IMG/VR virus record: IMGVR_UViG_3300042507_007459
Location: 1 to 44,781 of that record
Length of the DNA: 44,781 nucleotides
Reading direction: 5' to 3' (one strand)
Source: a virus
In this document: piece after piece, positions 1 through 7,639 of the stretch
Numbering within the stretch: the stretch's first letter is position 1
Layout: each line of letters begins with the position of its first letter
Position numbers and translations under genes: made by a program
Notes under the pieces: model-generated
Told to the model about the DNA's origin: nothing
The model's input: only the letters and a program-made list of their open reading frames with translations
Database searches by the model: none

Positions 1-372
1 ATCAATCAATGCTCTTGCATCTTTACCTGATCTTGTTGATAAAAGACGAACTTTACCAACAACTTGACGACTATTTTGATCATACTCAAGACCTTCAATG
101 AGGTGAGATGCTTGTGATAAGCGAACTTCAAAATCTTGTGGATGGTCTAATTGTCCTGTGAGATTACCTAATTTGATTTTCTCTTGTAGATAGTCCAAAT
201 GTGGCAAATACTCACGCTCTTCGTAAATACGGCGATTATTGTTTTCTACACCAAACTGGCAGAAAACACCCTCCAAGATATAACGATCATCTTTCTTATC
301 TTTAACTTGGAGTTTATGATTGCTGTTTTCAACAATAAGGACAACTTTTTGTCCATCAAGTGTCATATCCAT
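1..372 (-). CDS. 21: Prohead core protease, T4 gp21-like (3' part cut by window edge)
   Basis: This is the N-terminal 124 codons of a serine protease that matures the phage prohead by cutting scaffold, internal and shell proteins after Glu. The frame is open to the left edge, so the catalytic Ser lies outside the window. Visible features are a stretch of the form GVFCQFGVENNNRRIY (about residues 35-50, the conserved Asn/Arg-rich entry strand of phage prohead proteases) and LDHP with the likely catalytic His77, followed by the SQASHLIEGLEYD segment and the VVGKVRLLST strand. The start is the ATG at 372, preceded at 381-386 (minus strand) by AGGTGA with 8 bases of spacing. The leader carries a hairpin and a promoter-like CATATATAG. 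Family membership (peptidase family of T4 gp21) is confident from the motif order. Its presence matters for the capsid-targeting N-termini seen elsewhere in the window. Confidence 0.85.
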   Translation of the reverse strand, partial: MDMTLDGQKVVLIVENSNHKLQVKDKKDDRYILEGVFCQFGVENNNRRIYEEREYLPHLDYLQEKIKLGNLTGQLDHPQDFEVRLSQASHLIEGLEYDQNSRQVVGKVRLLSTRSGKDARALID

Positions 373-417
373 ATTATGACTCACCTATAATTTTAAACCC
401 TCATAAAACAGGGAAAA

Positions 418-437
418 GATATTTTTAGGAAAATATC
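418..437 (-). other. Leader hairpin upstream of prohead protease
   Basis: A perfect 8-bp inverted repeat (GATATTTT / AAAATATC) with a four-base loop lies between the promoter-like element at 451-459 and the protease start at 372. It would form in the 5' leader of the minus-strand transcript. Whether it regulates translation or RNA stability is unknown. Confidence 0.35.
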
Positions 438-450
438 CCTTTATTTTACT

Positions 451-459
451 CTATATATG
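451..459 (-). promoter_or_regulatory. Candidate late promoter (CATATATAG)
   Basis: On the minus strand this reads CATATATAG, a variant of the recurrent GATATATA motif found before other transcription blocks of this window. It lies 78 bases upstream of the prohead protease start, farther than the other copies. Confidence 0.35.
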
Positions 460-483
460 ATTTGTTTTACTTGTTTTTTGTCA

Positions 484-542
484 AAAAAATGCGATTTGGG
501 GGGGTTTTAGTGAAAAATTGCATATTTTTTTACGCATTTTTT
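484..542 (-). terminator. Possible terminator after the lysozyme gene
   Basis: A perfect 10-bp inverted repeat (AAAAAATGCG / CGCATTTTTT) flanks a 39-base spacer just after the stop codon of the minus-strand lysozyme gene. The 3' arm on the minus strand runs straight into T-rich sequence. The spacer contains a run of seven C (seven G on the plus strand, 498-504). The long loop and AT-rich stem make this a moderate call. Confidence 0.45.
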
Positions 543-546
543 CATC

Positions 547-1431
547 TTAAATTGAATTTTTACTCAATTTTCCTAAAAATAAGTCAGATTCTTTCTGTCT
601 TCTTCTTCTTAATCCCTTCTCATATTTAGTCCCTAATTTGATTTTTTCTGTCTTTAATACCTCTGCGGCCTCATTATATTTCTTCTGATTTATGAGTTCT
701 GCTGTTTTTGAACCTCTAAATCCACCTGAACCACAATTATAAGCGAATGAAACAAGTGCCGCATACATATCAAGAGTTAAAGGAACATTAATAAAATCTC
801 TTACAGTTTTTTCAAAACGCTTTTTATCCGCTACAAATAGTTCTTCTATCTTCTCATCGCTAATTTCCTGACCTAATTGGAATTGACTATTTAACATATG
901 ACCATATCCGATAGCCCAATGTCTTACATCCCAAAAAGGTTTATTCCTCGGTCTTCCCTCAATCTTTTTCAAAATATTTACATTTTCATCCGATAAATAC
1001 CATTTATCTTTTGGTAAAAATACTCCACTAGCTTCTTGGGGTATTTCTTTCTTTTCTATTTCTCTATTCCACTTTTGTACTACTGCGAGTTTTATACTTG
1101 GAAATATCCTTTCTAAATCTTTGGCCAAATTATGTATTTTCTCTACATCTTCTTTTCTTTGAACAATATTTTCTGATATTTCAATAAAGGTAATAGCTTG
1201 TATAGATTGCGGTCCTCTTATATTTTGGAGTGTATTTACACTAATAGTCAATCTTACTTCATCTTTAACATTTAATATATGACTACCATCTTTAATTTTC
1301 CCATTTACTATTGCTTGTATGAGCATTTCAGGAAATCCACTCACAAGAATTTCTTCTAATAATCCAAACGGAATAAAAACTCTTATGGTTTGTTCAATCC
1401 CCGAATTACTTTCAAGTATAAGTGAGCGCAT
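547..1431 (-). CDS. GH24 (T4-type) lysozyme with unknown N-terminal domain
   Basis: The C-terminal half (about residues 145-290) is a phage lysozyme of glycoside hydrolase family 24, which cleaves the MurNAc-GlcNAc bond of peptidoglycan. The signature is KKIEGRP with catalytic Glu158, Asp168 and then WAIGYGHML; the loop ending in GYGH matches the IGIGH of T4 lysozyme. The position of T4 Thr26 is Ala173 here. The remaining fold markers are present (YAALVSFAYNCGSGGF, GLRRRRQKESDLFL). Residues 1-140 are not recognised and contain no signal peptide or membrane segment, so this may be a virion- or baseplate-associated lysozyme (T4 gp5 also places a lysozyme after another domain) or an endolysin. 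It is the last gene of the minus run and has its own promoter-like GATATATAG 24 bases upstream (1456-1464), so it may be expressed separately from the glycosyltransferases. Confidence 0.8.
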   Translation of the reverse strand: MRSLILESNSGIEQTIRVFIPFGLLEEILVSGFPEMLIQAIVNGKIKDGSHILNVKDEVRLTISVNTLQNIRGPQSIQAITFIEISENIVQRKEDVEKIHNLAKDLERIFPSIKLAVVQKWNREIEKKEIPQEASGVFLPKDKWYLSDENVNILKKIEGRPRNKPFWDVRHWAIGYGHMLNSQFQLGQEISDEKIEELFVADKKRFEKTVRDFINVPLTLDMYAALVSFAYNCGSGGFRGSKTAELINQKKYNEAAEVLKTEKIKLGTKYEKGLRRRRQKESDLFLGKLSKNSI

Positions 1432-1455
1432 GTGAAATATGGTTTAATATTTAAA

Positions 1456-1464
1456 CTATATATC
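1456..1464 (-). promoter_or_regulatory. Candidate late promoter (GATATATAG) for the lysozyme gene
   Basis: The minus-strand sequence AGATATATAG lies 24 bases before the lysozyme ATG at 1431 and overlaps the stop codon of the upstream glycosyltransferase gene. Sequence, spacing and orientation match the other copies of this motif. Confidence 0.55.
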
Positions 1465-2187
1465 TAAAATTGAAGTGGAATATAGTCTATGTTTATCCCA
1501 TTCTTCTTTTATTCTACATGGATATAAATAATTATGTCCCCATTTTCTTTCTATATTAATTGTACTTAACCTTTTTTCATACAATTTTCTTCTATTTTCA
1601 AGTCTTTCTATTCCACCTATATTTTTATAGTGTAAAAGTTTCAAACTTGGATATTTATCATAAACTATAACACCAGCAGGATAACATGCATGACAACCAT
1701 GTTTGAATCCTATATCATCTATTAATTTAGGATCAAATATGGGAGTCTTATCGTACCATGTATCTCTCATTCCCGTTTTTATCTCTTCCCATATATTTGA
1801 TGTAGGATTTGGAAGAGACTCTGACCACATGGAAAATCCAGTAGTTTGAGGAATACTTATTCCTTTTCTTTTACATGAAAGTAAAAATGTTTCTAAATCT
1901 TTATGATAAACAAATTCATCTAAATCGAGAATACATACCCAATCATAATCACGAAATTCTTTCCAAGCAGTATTTTTTATCTGTAAATATACATCATCCC
2001 TAATTTGTCCTTCTGTTTCGTATATTCTTCTTTCTACCAAGGGATGCGCATCACATATTTCAGCAGTTCCATCATCAGATTCATTATCATAGACAATAAT
2101 CTTTTCGCAAAATTTTTCATAGTGATTTAAAAATATTGGTAATAATTGTTCTTCGTTCCATGCTATTGTTATGCAAACCATTTTCAT
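1456..2187 (-). CDS. Glycosyltransferase family 2-like protein
   Basis: A 243-aa GT-A fold enzyme that would transfer a sugar from a nucleotide-sugar donor. The N-terminus has the family 2 layout: a hydrophobic strand followed by AWNEEQLLP (residues 9-17), then IIVYDNESDDGT (about 30-41), and the metal-binding DLDEF motif with Asp88 and Asp90. This subgroup usually modifies surface glycans; the acceptor here is unknown. The ATG at 2187 overlaps the preceding stop codon by four bases (ATGA), with AGGA seven bases upstream, so the two genes are probably translationally coupled. It closes a five-gene block (4722 to 1456) containing four glycosyltransferase-like genes, suggesting sequential glycosylation of a virion or cell-surface substrate. 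Confidence 0.75.
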   Translation of the reverse strand: MKMVCITIAWNEEQLLPIFLNHYEKFCEKIIVYDNESDDGTAEICDAHPLVERRIYETEGQIRDDVYLQIKNTAWKEFRDYDWVCILDLDEFVYHKDLETFLLSCKRKGISIPQTTGFSMWSESLPNPTSNIWEEIKTGMRDTWYDKTPIFDPKLIDDIGFKHGCHACYPAGVIVYDKYPSLKLLHYKNIGGIERLENRRKLYEKRLSTINIERKWGHNYLYPCRIKEEWDKHRLYSTSILDI

Positions 2188-2681
2188 ACGTCTTTTCCTG
2201 TATGCTTAAAAATAACATATCTTACATAATCCATAGATTCTTTATCATCTCTAACAAGATTTTCCCAAGTATCTTTGAAATAAAATGGTATAGGATAAAT
2301 TCCAATATTTATCCAAAGTCCTATACACATATTTTCCTCTTCTTCATCTTCAACGCAATCCCCTACTGTATAATCTACTTGCATAAAGGATAGGGCTGTA
2401 AAAACCAATTCCATAGATTTTGCTATCTCATTAAAATTTGCTTCTTCATCTTCTCCTTGAAATTCTATGGTTTTTAAGATTCTATAAGCATAATCATCAG
2501 GATTAACTCCATCTTCTAAAATTGCAGATTCTGCACTTTTTAAATCTATTTCAAACTCTTGCAATCCTTCAAGTTCTACAATTAAGATTTTATTTCCTAA
2601 TTCGTCATCACTTTTAGTAAAATTACCTTCGCCCCAAACTTTACGAATTCCTTCTATAATATATGCAGATACATCAATCAT
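2184..2681 (-). CDS. Acidic hypothetical protein within the glycosyltransferase block
   Basis: A 165-aa acidic protein with no recognised domain. The start chosen is the ATG at 2681, which overlaps the previous stop (ATGA) and has GGAG six bases upstream; an in-frame ATG four codons earlier lacks such a site. The sequence is rich in Glu and Asp, with a short stretch of acidic residues (EDEEEEN) around residue 120, and is probably a soluble globular protein. It sits between two glycosyltransferase-like genes with 4-base overlaps on both sides, so it is made together with them, but its role cannot be inferred from sequence. Confidence 0.65.
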   Translation of the reverse strand: MIDVSAYIIEGIRKVWGEGNFTKSDDELGNKILIVELEGLQEFEIDLKSAESAILEDGVNPDDYAYRILKTIEFQGEDEEANFNEIAKSMELVFTALSFMQVDYTVGDCVEDEEEENMCIGLWINIGIYPIPFYFKDTWENLVRDDKESMDYVRYVIFKHTGKDV

Positions 2682-3379
2682 AACGTTCTCCATTGCATAT
2701 TATCTATTACTTCATTCCTATTACCAACATCATTTGATATATGATATACCCATTCCGTTTGACGATTTATTTCTGATGGATACATATAATTCCAACATTC
2801 TTCTGCAAATTCAAAAAACGGATTATCCATATTTGGAGATATACAACGAGCTGCATAATTAAAGAGTGCTTGCTCATATATTGGATTGAATCTATCATAA
2901 TTTAGTTCAGGAAGTATTTTTCTAACTAAATGGCATAATCTACGCAATGTTGAAACATCCGCTAATAAGAAACCTGTATTGAAATAAATTTCAGGTCTGT
3001 CAATTTCTTTTAGCATCTGTTGTTGCTGATTAATACGTAGTAAGTTATAGGTATGTTGATACAATGTATTTTGATAATTTCCTATTCTCTCATTTCCGTT
3101 TTGAACTGCTCTTATCTTTTCATTAGGTATTAAAGTAAAAGGAGTTGGAGCATCAGATCGAATGATACAATCAGCGTCAAAGAATGCTATTTGGTCATAT
3201 CCACTTGCAATAAAATCTAAAAATGCTTTATTAAAAGTATATCCAAATGCATCTCCAAGATAAAGTGTAGAAGATACGACAAAATCTGCACCCCATCTTG
3301 AAGCAGCAGATTTCATAGATTCTCTTGAATTTTCTCTTTGAAAATTATTTATGTCTAAAGTTATTAGTGCTCTTTTCAT
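2678..3379 (-). CDS. GT8-like glycosyltransferase, paralogue of the next gene upstream
   Basis: A 233-aa protein with a GT-A type metal-binding motif AFFDADC (Asp68, Asp70), followed by the segments FNTGFLLAD and YEQALFNY and a C-terminal VYHISND. These match the order expected in family 8-like sugar transferases (DxD, N-T/S-G, late His). The gene at 3376-4104 shares the same motifs, with the two Asp residues at the same positions (68 and 70), so the pair arose by duplication. The start is the ATG overlapping the previous stop by four bases; a TTG four codons earlier is less likely. The donor sugar and acceptor are unknown. Confidence 0.65.
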   Translation of the reverse strand: MKRALITLDINNFQRENSRESMKSAASRWGADFVVSSTLYLGDAFGYTFNKAFLDFIASGYDQIAFFDADCIIRSDAPTPFTLIPNEKIRAVQNGNERIGNYQNTLYQHTYNLLRINQQQQMLKEIDRPEIYFNTGFLLADVSTLRRLCHLVRKILPELNYDRFNPIYEQALFNYAARCISPNMDNPFFEFAEECWNYMYPSEINRQTEWVYHISNDVGNRNEVIDNMQWRTL

Positions 3380-4104
3380 ACAGATTTCCAATCATAATCT
3401 TTAACTGTGTCTTTTATCTTCCAAAAATTAAATCCAGTAAAATGCCATACATAATCATTCATTCTTGGAGAATTAATAAGAGGTTCTAAACGATTCCATT
3501 TTTCGTCTGCGAGTAAAAGTTCTTCTTTTCTATATGCTTGCACAACATAATTAAAAAGAGCTTGTTCATAATGAGCCGAATAACAAAATCCTTCTCTTCC
3601 ATCTGTTAGTGGAAGTGCTTGGGAAATTGCTTTAAAAATCGTCTTATGATGTTTGGGGGAAATCATATAAAAACCTGAATTAAAAAAGTTATCCAAGAAT
3701 CTATCTTTTGGAACACCCCATCCGAATTGTTCTTCTAATATATGCCAATAATGTTCTTGTACATTATTTTTTACTGTTATCCATTGCTCACTATTATGAT
3801 CGTGATTTTGAGGATGAATATCAAGAACTGCGATGAATTTACTTTTATCTTGAAAAACTTCAAAAGGATTAGGTGCTTCAATATGAATAAGCATATCTGA
3901 ATCAAAATACGCACATCTATCATATCCTTCAATTTTTTCAAAGGAACAAATTTTTGCAAAAGAAGGATATAATCTATTATCAAATATAGTCCTAACTTCC
4001 AAAAAATCACAATTCCATCTATCTGCCGCATGACTTAATGATTGTCTTGCATTATCAGATAGATGGTTGTTGATATTAACTGTCCAAATAAGATTCTTAC
4101 TCAT
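3376..4104 (-). CDS. GT8-like glycosyltransferase, paralogue of the next gene downstream
   Basis: A 242-aa sugar transferase-like protein with AYFDSDM (Asp68, Asp70), APNPFEVF, NSGFYMIS, YEQALFNY and a C-terminal VWHFTGFN. The HFTG element resembles the HxxG metal ligand of family 8 enzymes. It shares its layout with 2678-3379 and its first four residues (MSKN) with the gene at 4105-4722. The start ATG directly follows the upstream stop codon (TAAATG), typical of a tight operon. It is probably cytoplasmic, as there is no membrane segment. Confidence 0.68.
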   Translation of the reverse strand: MSKNLIWTVNINNHLSDNARQSLSHAADRWNCDFLEVRTIFDNRLYPSFAKICSFEKIEGYDRCAYFDSDMLIHIEAPNPFEVFQDKSKFIAVLDIHPQNHDHNSEQWITVKNNVQEHYWHILEEQFGWGVPKDRFLDNFFNSGFYMISPKHHKTIFKAISQALPLTDGREGFCYSAHYEQALFNYVVQAYRKEELLLADEKWNRLEPLINSPRMNDYVWHFTGFNFWKIKDTVKDYDWKSV

Positions 4105-4722
4105 TTAGATATGAACTCCAAGTACCTTTTCTATACGAATATGTCTAAATTCTTTTGAGAGTGCTTCATAGGTATATCCGTCTGAATAAAAACCTTTTTC
4201 TGCAACCCAACCTACTTTTTCAATGGCTTCTCTTTTTACAACTACTTGCAAAGTATCAATACCACCTACAACAATAGGCCATCCTGAAAGAATTTGTGGT
4301 GGTTGTCCTACCCATGCTTGAAGTGGACCTAAGTGAACTATTTGACAAACTGCAAACCCCACTTCAGGTCCAGTCCCTTCTAATGCACCAACCATTTCTT
4401 CTAAAAATTCAGGGAACATTATATTATCATCATCCAAAAAAGCAAAATACTTACCCTTTAACCAAGGCATTGCTAATTTTCTAACAGATGCACCATAATC
4501 CGCATGATTTTCTTCTAATTCATGAAAAGTGCGTTTTGGTTCTTTTTTAGAAGTAACTGAAAAATATTCACGAAGAACAGGATCAGGCCCATCTGATACA
4601 ATAACATGTTCCCAATCACTAAAAGTTTGCCAATTTACACATGTCATACAACGATTAAGCATCTTAATACCTCTATTCCATGTGGGTGTAAGAACGCTTA
4701 CTGTGGGATTGTTTTTACTCAT
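4105..4722 (-). CDS. Glycosyltransferase family 2
   Basis: A 205-aa GT2 protein with an N-terminal SVLTPTWNRG strand-loop (residues 9-18), VSDGPD (42-47) and the FLDDDN metal-binding motif with Asp97-99. A later region around TLQVVVKREAIEKVGW corresponds to the acceptor-side half. It is short for the family (usually 230-300 aa), but both key halves are present. It is the first of the glycosyltransferase genes in the minus-strand order and lies 44 bases after the methyltransferase-like gene. The upstream Shine-Dalgarno is weak (AGAGA). Confidence 0.78.
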   Translation of the reverse strand: MSKNNPTVSVLTPTWNRGIKMLNRCMTCVNWQTFSDWEHVIVSDGPDPVLREYFSVTSKKEPKRTFHELEENHADYGASVRKLAMPWLKGKYFAFLDDDNIMFPEFLEEMVGALEGTGPEVGFAVCQIVHLGPLQAWVGQPPQILSGWPIVVGGIDTLQVVVKREAIEKVGWVAEKGFYSDGYTYEALSKEFRHIRIEKVLGVHI

Positions 4723-4766
4723 TTTATTTCTCTGAATTATGAATTACTTTTTTTAGAATTTATAGG

Positions 4767-6068
4767 TTAAAAGTTTATACCCGAATTTATCAAAATTTTC
4801 GCAGATTTCTTAATATTTTCTTCATCAATTGATTTTAATACTGAACGAGCAACTCTTCGAGCAACATTTACATTTGTTGCCATACCCATAAATTCCCAAC
4901 GAGCTCTCCATATATCTAATAATTCAAATTCCTCTGGGAATCCTTGCAACCTCAATAATTCTCTTGAAGATAGTCTTCTTAGTTTTTGATGATTTACTTC
5001 TTTCCCATCTTCTAATTTAGTTGGAGCATTTTTTTCGTCATAAATAAGGTTTCTATCCCATCCTTGTCCACCATAAGAAATTGATTTGGCTTCTGCTTCT
5101 GGGTCTAATATTATAGAAGAATACCAATAACCCCTCTCTTTATTAACAGCATTATTTTTCTCCAAATAAAGTTCATGCGTTCTTGTTAAATACAAATTAG
5201 AATTAACACTTGATTCTAAAATGTCTTTTAATTTCCAAGTTCTTTTTTCAGGTTCAGGCCAATCAAAATTTAATGCCGATAGGGGATTAGAAAATGCTAC
5301 AAACCATAATCTATTTCTTAATTGAGGAACGCCATAATTTAAGGCATTTAAAATCGCTGGACTTGTGCAATAATATCCTGTCGCTTCTTTCAAAGTTCTA
5401 TAAGCAACTGCTGTAGATTTTTCAAGGGATTCGTCTCTTTGTGTTTTATTACACTCTATGATAACTGCTTTTGGTTGAAACTTTTTTACAAATTCTATAA
5501 ATGTATACCATTGAGTTTCAACTAAACTTTCATAGTTGGGTTTCGCTCCCCTATTGAGAGGTAAGGATTGAATATCTAAAGAAGTGATAAGTATATCAAC
5601 TTTAGGAATTGCTTTATCTTTTAATACATCAGTATTTGAATAGGGGAATATTCCAAAATTTTGAAAATAAGAAAAATGACTCACTTGTGGGTTTTCATCG
5701 TAAGCAAAAACACAACGACCACCTTCTTGCATAAGTCCCATAGTAGCACCACCTGAATTGCAAAAAATATCTGCAAAGGTAAATGTATATTCCTTTTTTG
5801 GTGGTATATTTATATCATACTCTATTATTGAATTATCTTCAATACAACTTAACAAGGTTTCTTTATTTGTAATATCAGAGTTCTTTATTTCCTCACAAAA
5901 CCACATTCCATAAGATACATCTTCAATAGAAGATACCCTTGTCATTAAATGCGTAAAAGTAGAAATATCCTTTGGTATTACACGCAAATATCCTCTTCTA
6001 TCTTTTTTAGATTTAATATCAAATAGAGGTACACCTATATCTTTAAGTATATCTTTATAGGAATGCAA
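4767..6068 (-). CDS. Cytosine-C5 DNA methyltransferase homologue lacking the catalytic Cys
   Basis: A 433-aa protein with the C5-methyltransferase motif order: motif I as ADIFCNSGGATMGL (about residues 99-112), motif VIII as PQLRNRLWF (248-256), motif IX-like RRLSSRELLRLQGFP, and a final VARRVARSVLKSI in the place of motif X. Motif IV, normally Pro-Cys-Gln, reads Asp165-Ile166-Gln167 within VDILITSLDIQSLP, so the nucleophilic Cys is missing. Motif VI keeps Glu205 but reads ECN instead of ENV. An N-terminal extension of about 90 residues is not recognised. The start is a TTG at 6068 with AGGTGG seven bases upstream, overlapping the previous stop. The protein may bind SAM or DNA without methylating C5, or catalyse another reaction; a decayed enzyme is the alternative, but the frame is intact over the full length. 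Confidence 0.8.
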   Translation of the reverse strand: MHSYKDILKDIGVPLFDIKSKKDRRGYLRVIPKDISTFTHLMTRVSSIEDVSYGMWFCEEIKNSDITNKETLLSCIEDNSIIEYDINIPPKKEYTFTFADIFCNSGGATMGLMQEGGRCVFAYDENPQVSHFSYFQNFGIFPYSNTDVLKDKAIPKVDILITSLDIQSLPLNRGAKPNYESLVETQWYTFIEFVKKFQPKAVIIECNKTQRDESLEKSTAVAYRTLKEATGYYCTSPAILNALNYGVPQLRNRLWFVAFSNPLSALNFDWPEPEKRTWKLKDILESSVNSNLYLTRTHELYLEKNNAVNKERGYWYSSIILDPEAEAKSISYGGQGWDRNLIYDEKNAPTKLEDGKEVNHQKLRRLSSRELLRLQGFPEEFELLDIWRARWEFMGMATNVNVARRVARSVLKSIDEENIKKSAKILINSGINF

Positions 6069-6069
6069 A

Positions 6070-6348
6070 TTACCACCTAGGTTCTGGGAGTGGACAAGAT
6101 GAAAAACGAAGTCGTGATTTTGCCTTTATAAAGCACCCACATTTCATACATCGTTCTTTGACAGCATCTCTATATTCACAAGAATTGCATATATCAACTC
6201 TTTGAAGATATAAAGGATCTGTGTCAGATAAGATATGAGATTGAATTCTCTCTGATTTTTTCTCTTCCTGCTGAATAGTTTGAGATTGAACAGAGGAATT
6301 AGTTGATGTTATTAATGTTGTTTTTTGTTTATTACAATTACAACCCAT
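6070..6348 (-). CDS. Small Cys-rich putative zinc-binding protein
   Basis: A 92-aa protein with two short Cys clusters: CNC at residues 3-5, and a C-terminal knuckle with Cys54, Cys57, Cys67, Cys70, Cys72 and Cys85 (ICNSCEYR, RCMKCGCFIKAK). Spacing and context resemble small zinc-ribbon proteins that are frequent near structural genes of T4-like phages; their function is not known. The start at 6348 was chosen because AAGGAA lies seven bases upstream; an in-frame start nine codons earlier would overlap the collagen-like gene and has no such site. The linker between the clusters is Ser/Thr/Gln-rich and probably disordered. Confidence 0.7.
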   Translation of the reverse strand: MGCNCNKQKTTLITSTNSSVQSQTIQQEEKKSERIQSHILSDTDPLYLQRVDICNSCEYRDAVKERCMKCGCFIKAKSRLRFSSCPLPEPRW

Positions 6349-6359
6349 AGTTATATTCC

Positions 6360-7628
6360 TTATAATAATTGCCAAGCACCTACACCACTATTCGTGGTAT
6401 CTGAATAAATAAGTTTCACCGCACCATAAGCTGCTACTTCATAAGTACCTCCTCCAGTTGGAAGCATAATTGCATTTGCGGCAGAAGAAACTGTCAAAGA
6501 GCCATGTACAATAAACATAGAAAATCCAGTTTCATTTGAAACTACTATTTCTCTGCCATCTGTATTATCATCTATACCTATTAAATTAAATGCTGATGTA
6601 ATAGTACCTACACTTATTTTAGCAAATGATGTATCTACATTAAGGGATAATTCCATACTTGAAGAACCCGAAATGGATTGATTAACCTTTGGGCAGTCAC
6701 AAGGACCCTGTGGACCAATATCTCCTTGGTCACCTTTATCTCCTTTTGGACCTTGATCTCCTGTGTCTCCTTTTGGCCCAGTTGGACCCGTTGGTCCAGT
6801 TGGACCCGCTATACCTGTCGGTCCTTGTGGACCTTGTGGACCTAATAAACCTTGATTACCAAAATAACCCTGATTACCTTGAAATCCTTGGTTACCTTGA
6901 TTACCTTGAAATCCTTGAGGACCTTGACGACCTTGATTACCTTGTGGACCAATTAATCCTTGAAAACCTAAATCACCTTGGCGACCTTGATTACCTTGAT
7001 TACCTTGATTACCCTGATTACCTTGTGGACCATCTATACCTTGCGGACCAGTTCTACCTTGAAATCCTTGACCACCTAATATACTTGCAGGGAATCCTAT
7101 TTCACCTTCATATCTATATGTAGTAACAGCAGGAGGATTTGAAATAGTGACCCCTTCAGGAAGTCCATTTAAAAAGGTAAGAACTCCTGATGAATAATTA
7201 AAAATCCAATCATTCTGACCTAAAGGAACTGGAAACCAAGTTGTAGATAATGTATCATATTTCCATACTTTAGCTTGATATTCAACACCAAAAAGACGAG
7301 GTGGAATACAATCATGTAAATCTCCAGAAGCATCATAGAAAGCATTTGCACTACCTTCATCAAAAGTCAAAGGCTTTTTATGATACTTTGTAAATATAGT
7401 ATCACCCGAATCCTGATAAATTGTTTCATCAGCAATAGCATCAGATTTTAAAGGGTTAGAACTAGGGATTCGGTCTGAATCAATCCATAATTGATTGGGA
7501 TTAATAGGAAATATCTCTGAATATGATTCTTCGAAATTTTCTAAATTGACATTAGTAGTTGCCTTATTAGACTCAACCGTATTATATGTCACATGACTTT
7601 TTTGATTTGGTGTTAATCCCGTACTCAT
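6360..7628 (-). CDS. Collagen-like virion fibre protein
   Basis: A 422-aa protein in three parts. Residues 1-180 form a non-repetitive N-terminal region that probably attaches to the virion. About residues 183-315 form an uninterrupted Gly-X-Y collagen-like rod with many GNQ, GPQ and GPT triplets, ending in a charged GDKGDQGD section and a CDCP cysteine pair. Residues 320-422 form a small beta-rich head domain. Such trimeric collagen-like rods are common in phage tail fibres and head decorations. The gene sits between a hypothetical virion-like protein and the Cys-rich small protein in one minus-strand run that also contains glycosyltransferases. Its Thr- and Asn-rich triplets could be glycosylation targets; that link is inference. 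Confidence 0.75.
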   Translation of the reverse strand: MSTGLTPNQKSHVTYNTVESNKATTNVNLENFEESYSEIFPINPNQLWIDSDRIPSSNPLKSDAIADETIYQDSGDTIFTKYHKKPLTFDEGSANAFYDASGDLHDCIPPRLFGVEYQAKVWKYDTLSTTWFPVPLGQNDWIFNYSSGVLTFLNGLPEGVTISNPPAVTTYRYEGEIGFPASILGGQGFQGRTGPQGIDGPQGNQGNQGNQGNQGRQGDLGFQGLIGPQGNQGRQGPQGFQGNQGNQGFQGNQGYFGNQGLLGPQGPQGPTGIAGPTGPTGPTGPKGDTGDQGPKGDKGDQGDIGPQGPCDCPKVNQSISGSSSMELSLNVDTSFAKISVGTITSAFNLIGIDDNTDGREIVVSNETGFSMFIVHGSLTVSSAANAIMLPTGGGTYEVAAYGAVKLIYSDTTNSGVGAWQLL

Positions 7629-7639
7629 ATTCTATTGGT

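Noticed and set aside
199-390. A 63-codon open frame on the plus strand at the left end
   Set aside because: It lies opposite the start of the prohead protease, which has clear family motifs and a ribosome site; the plus-strand frame has no recognisable protein character.
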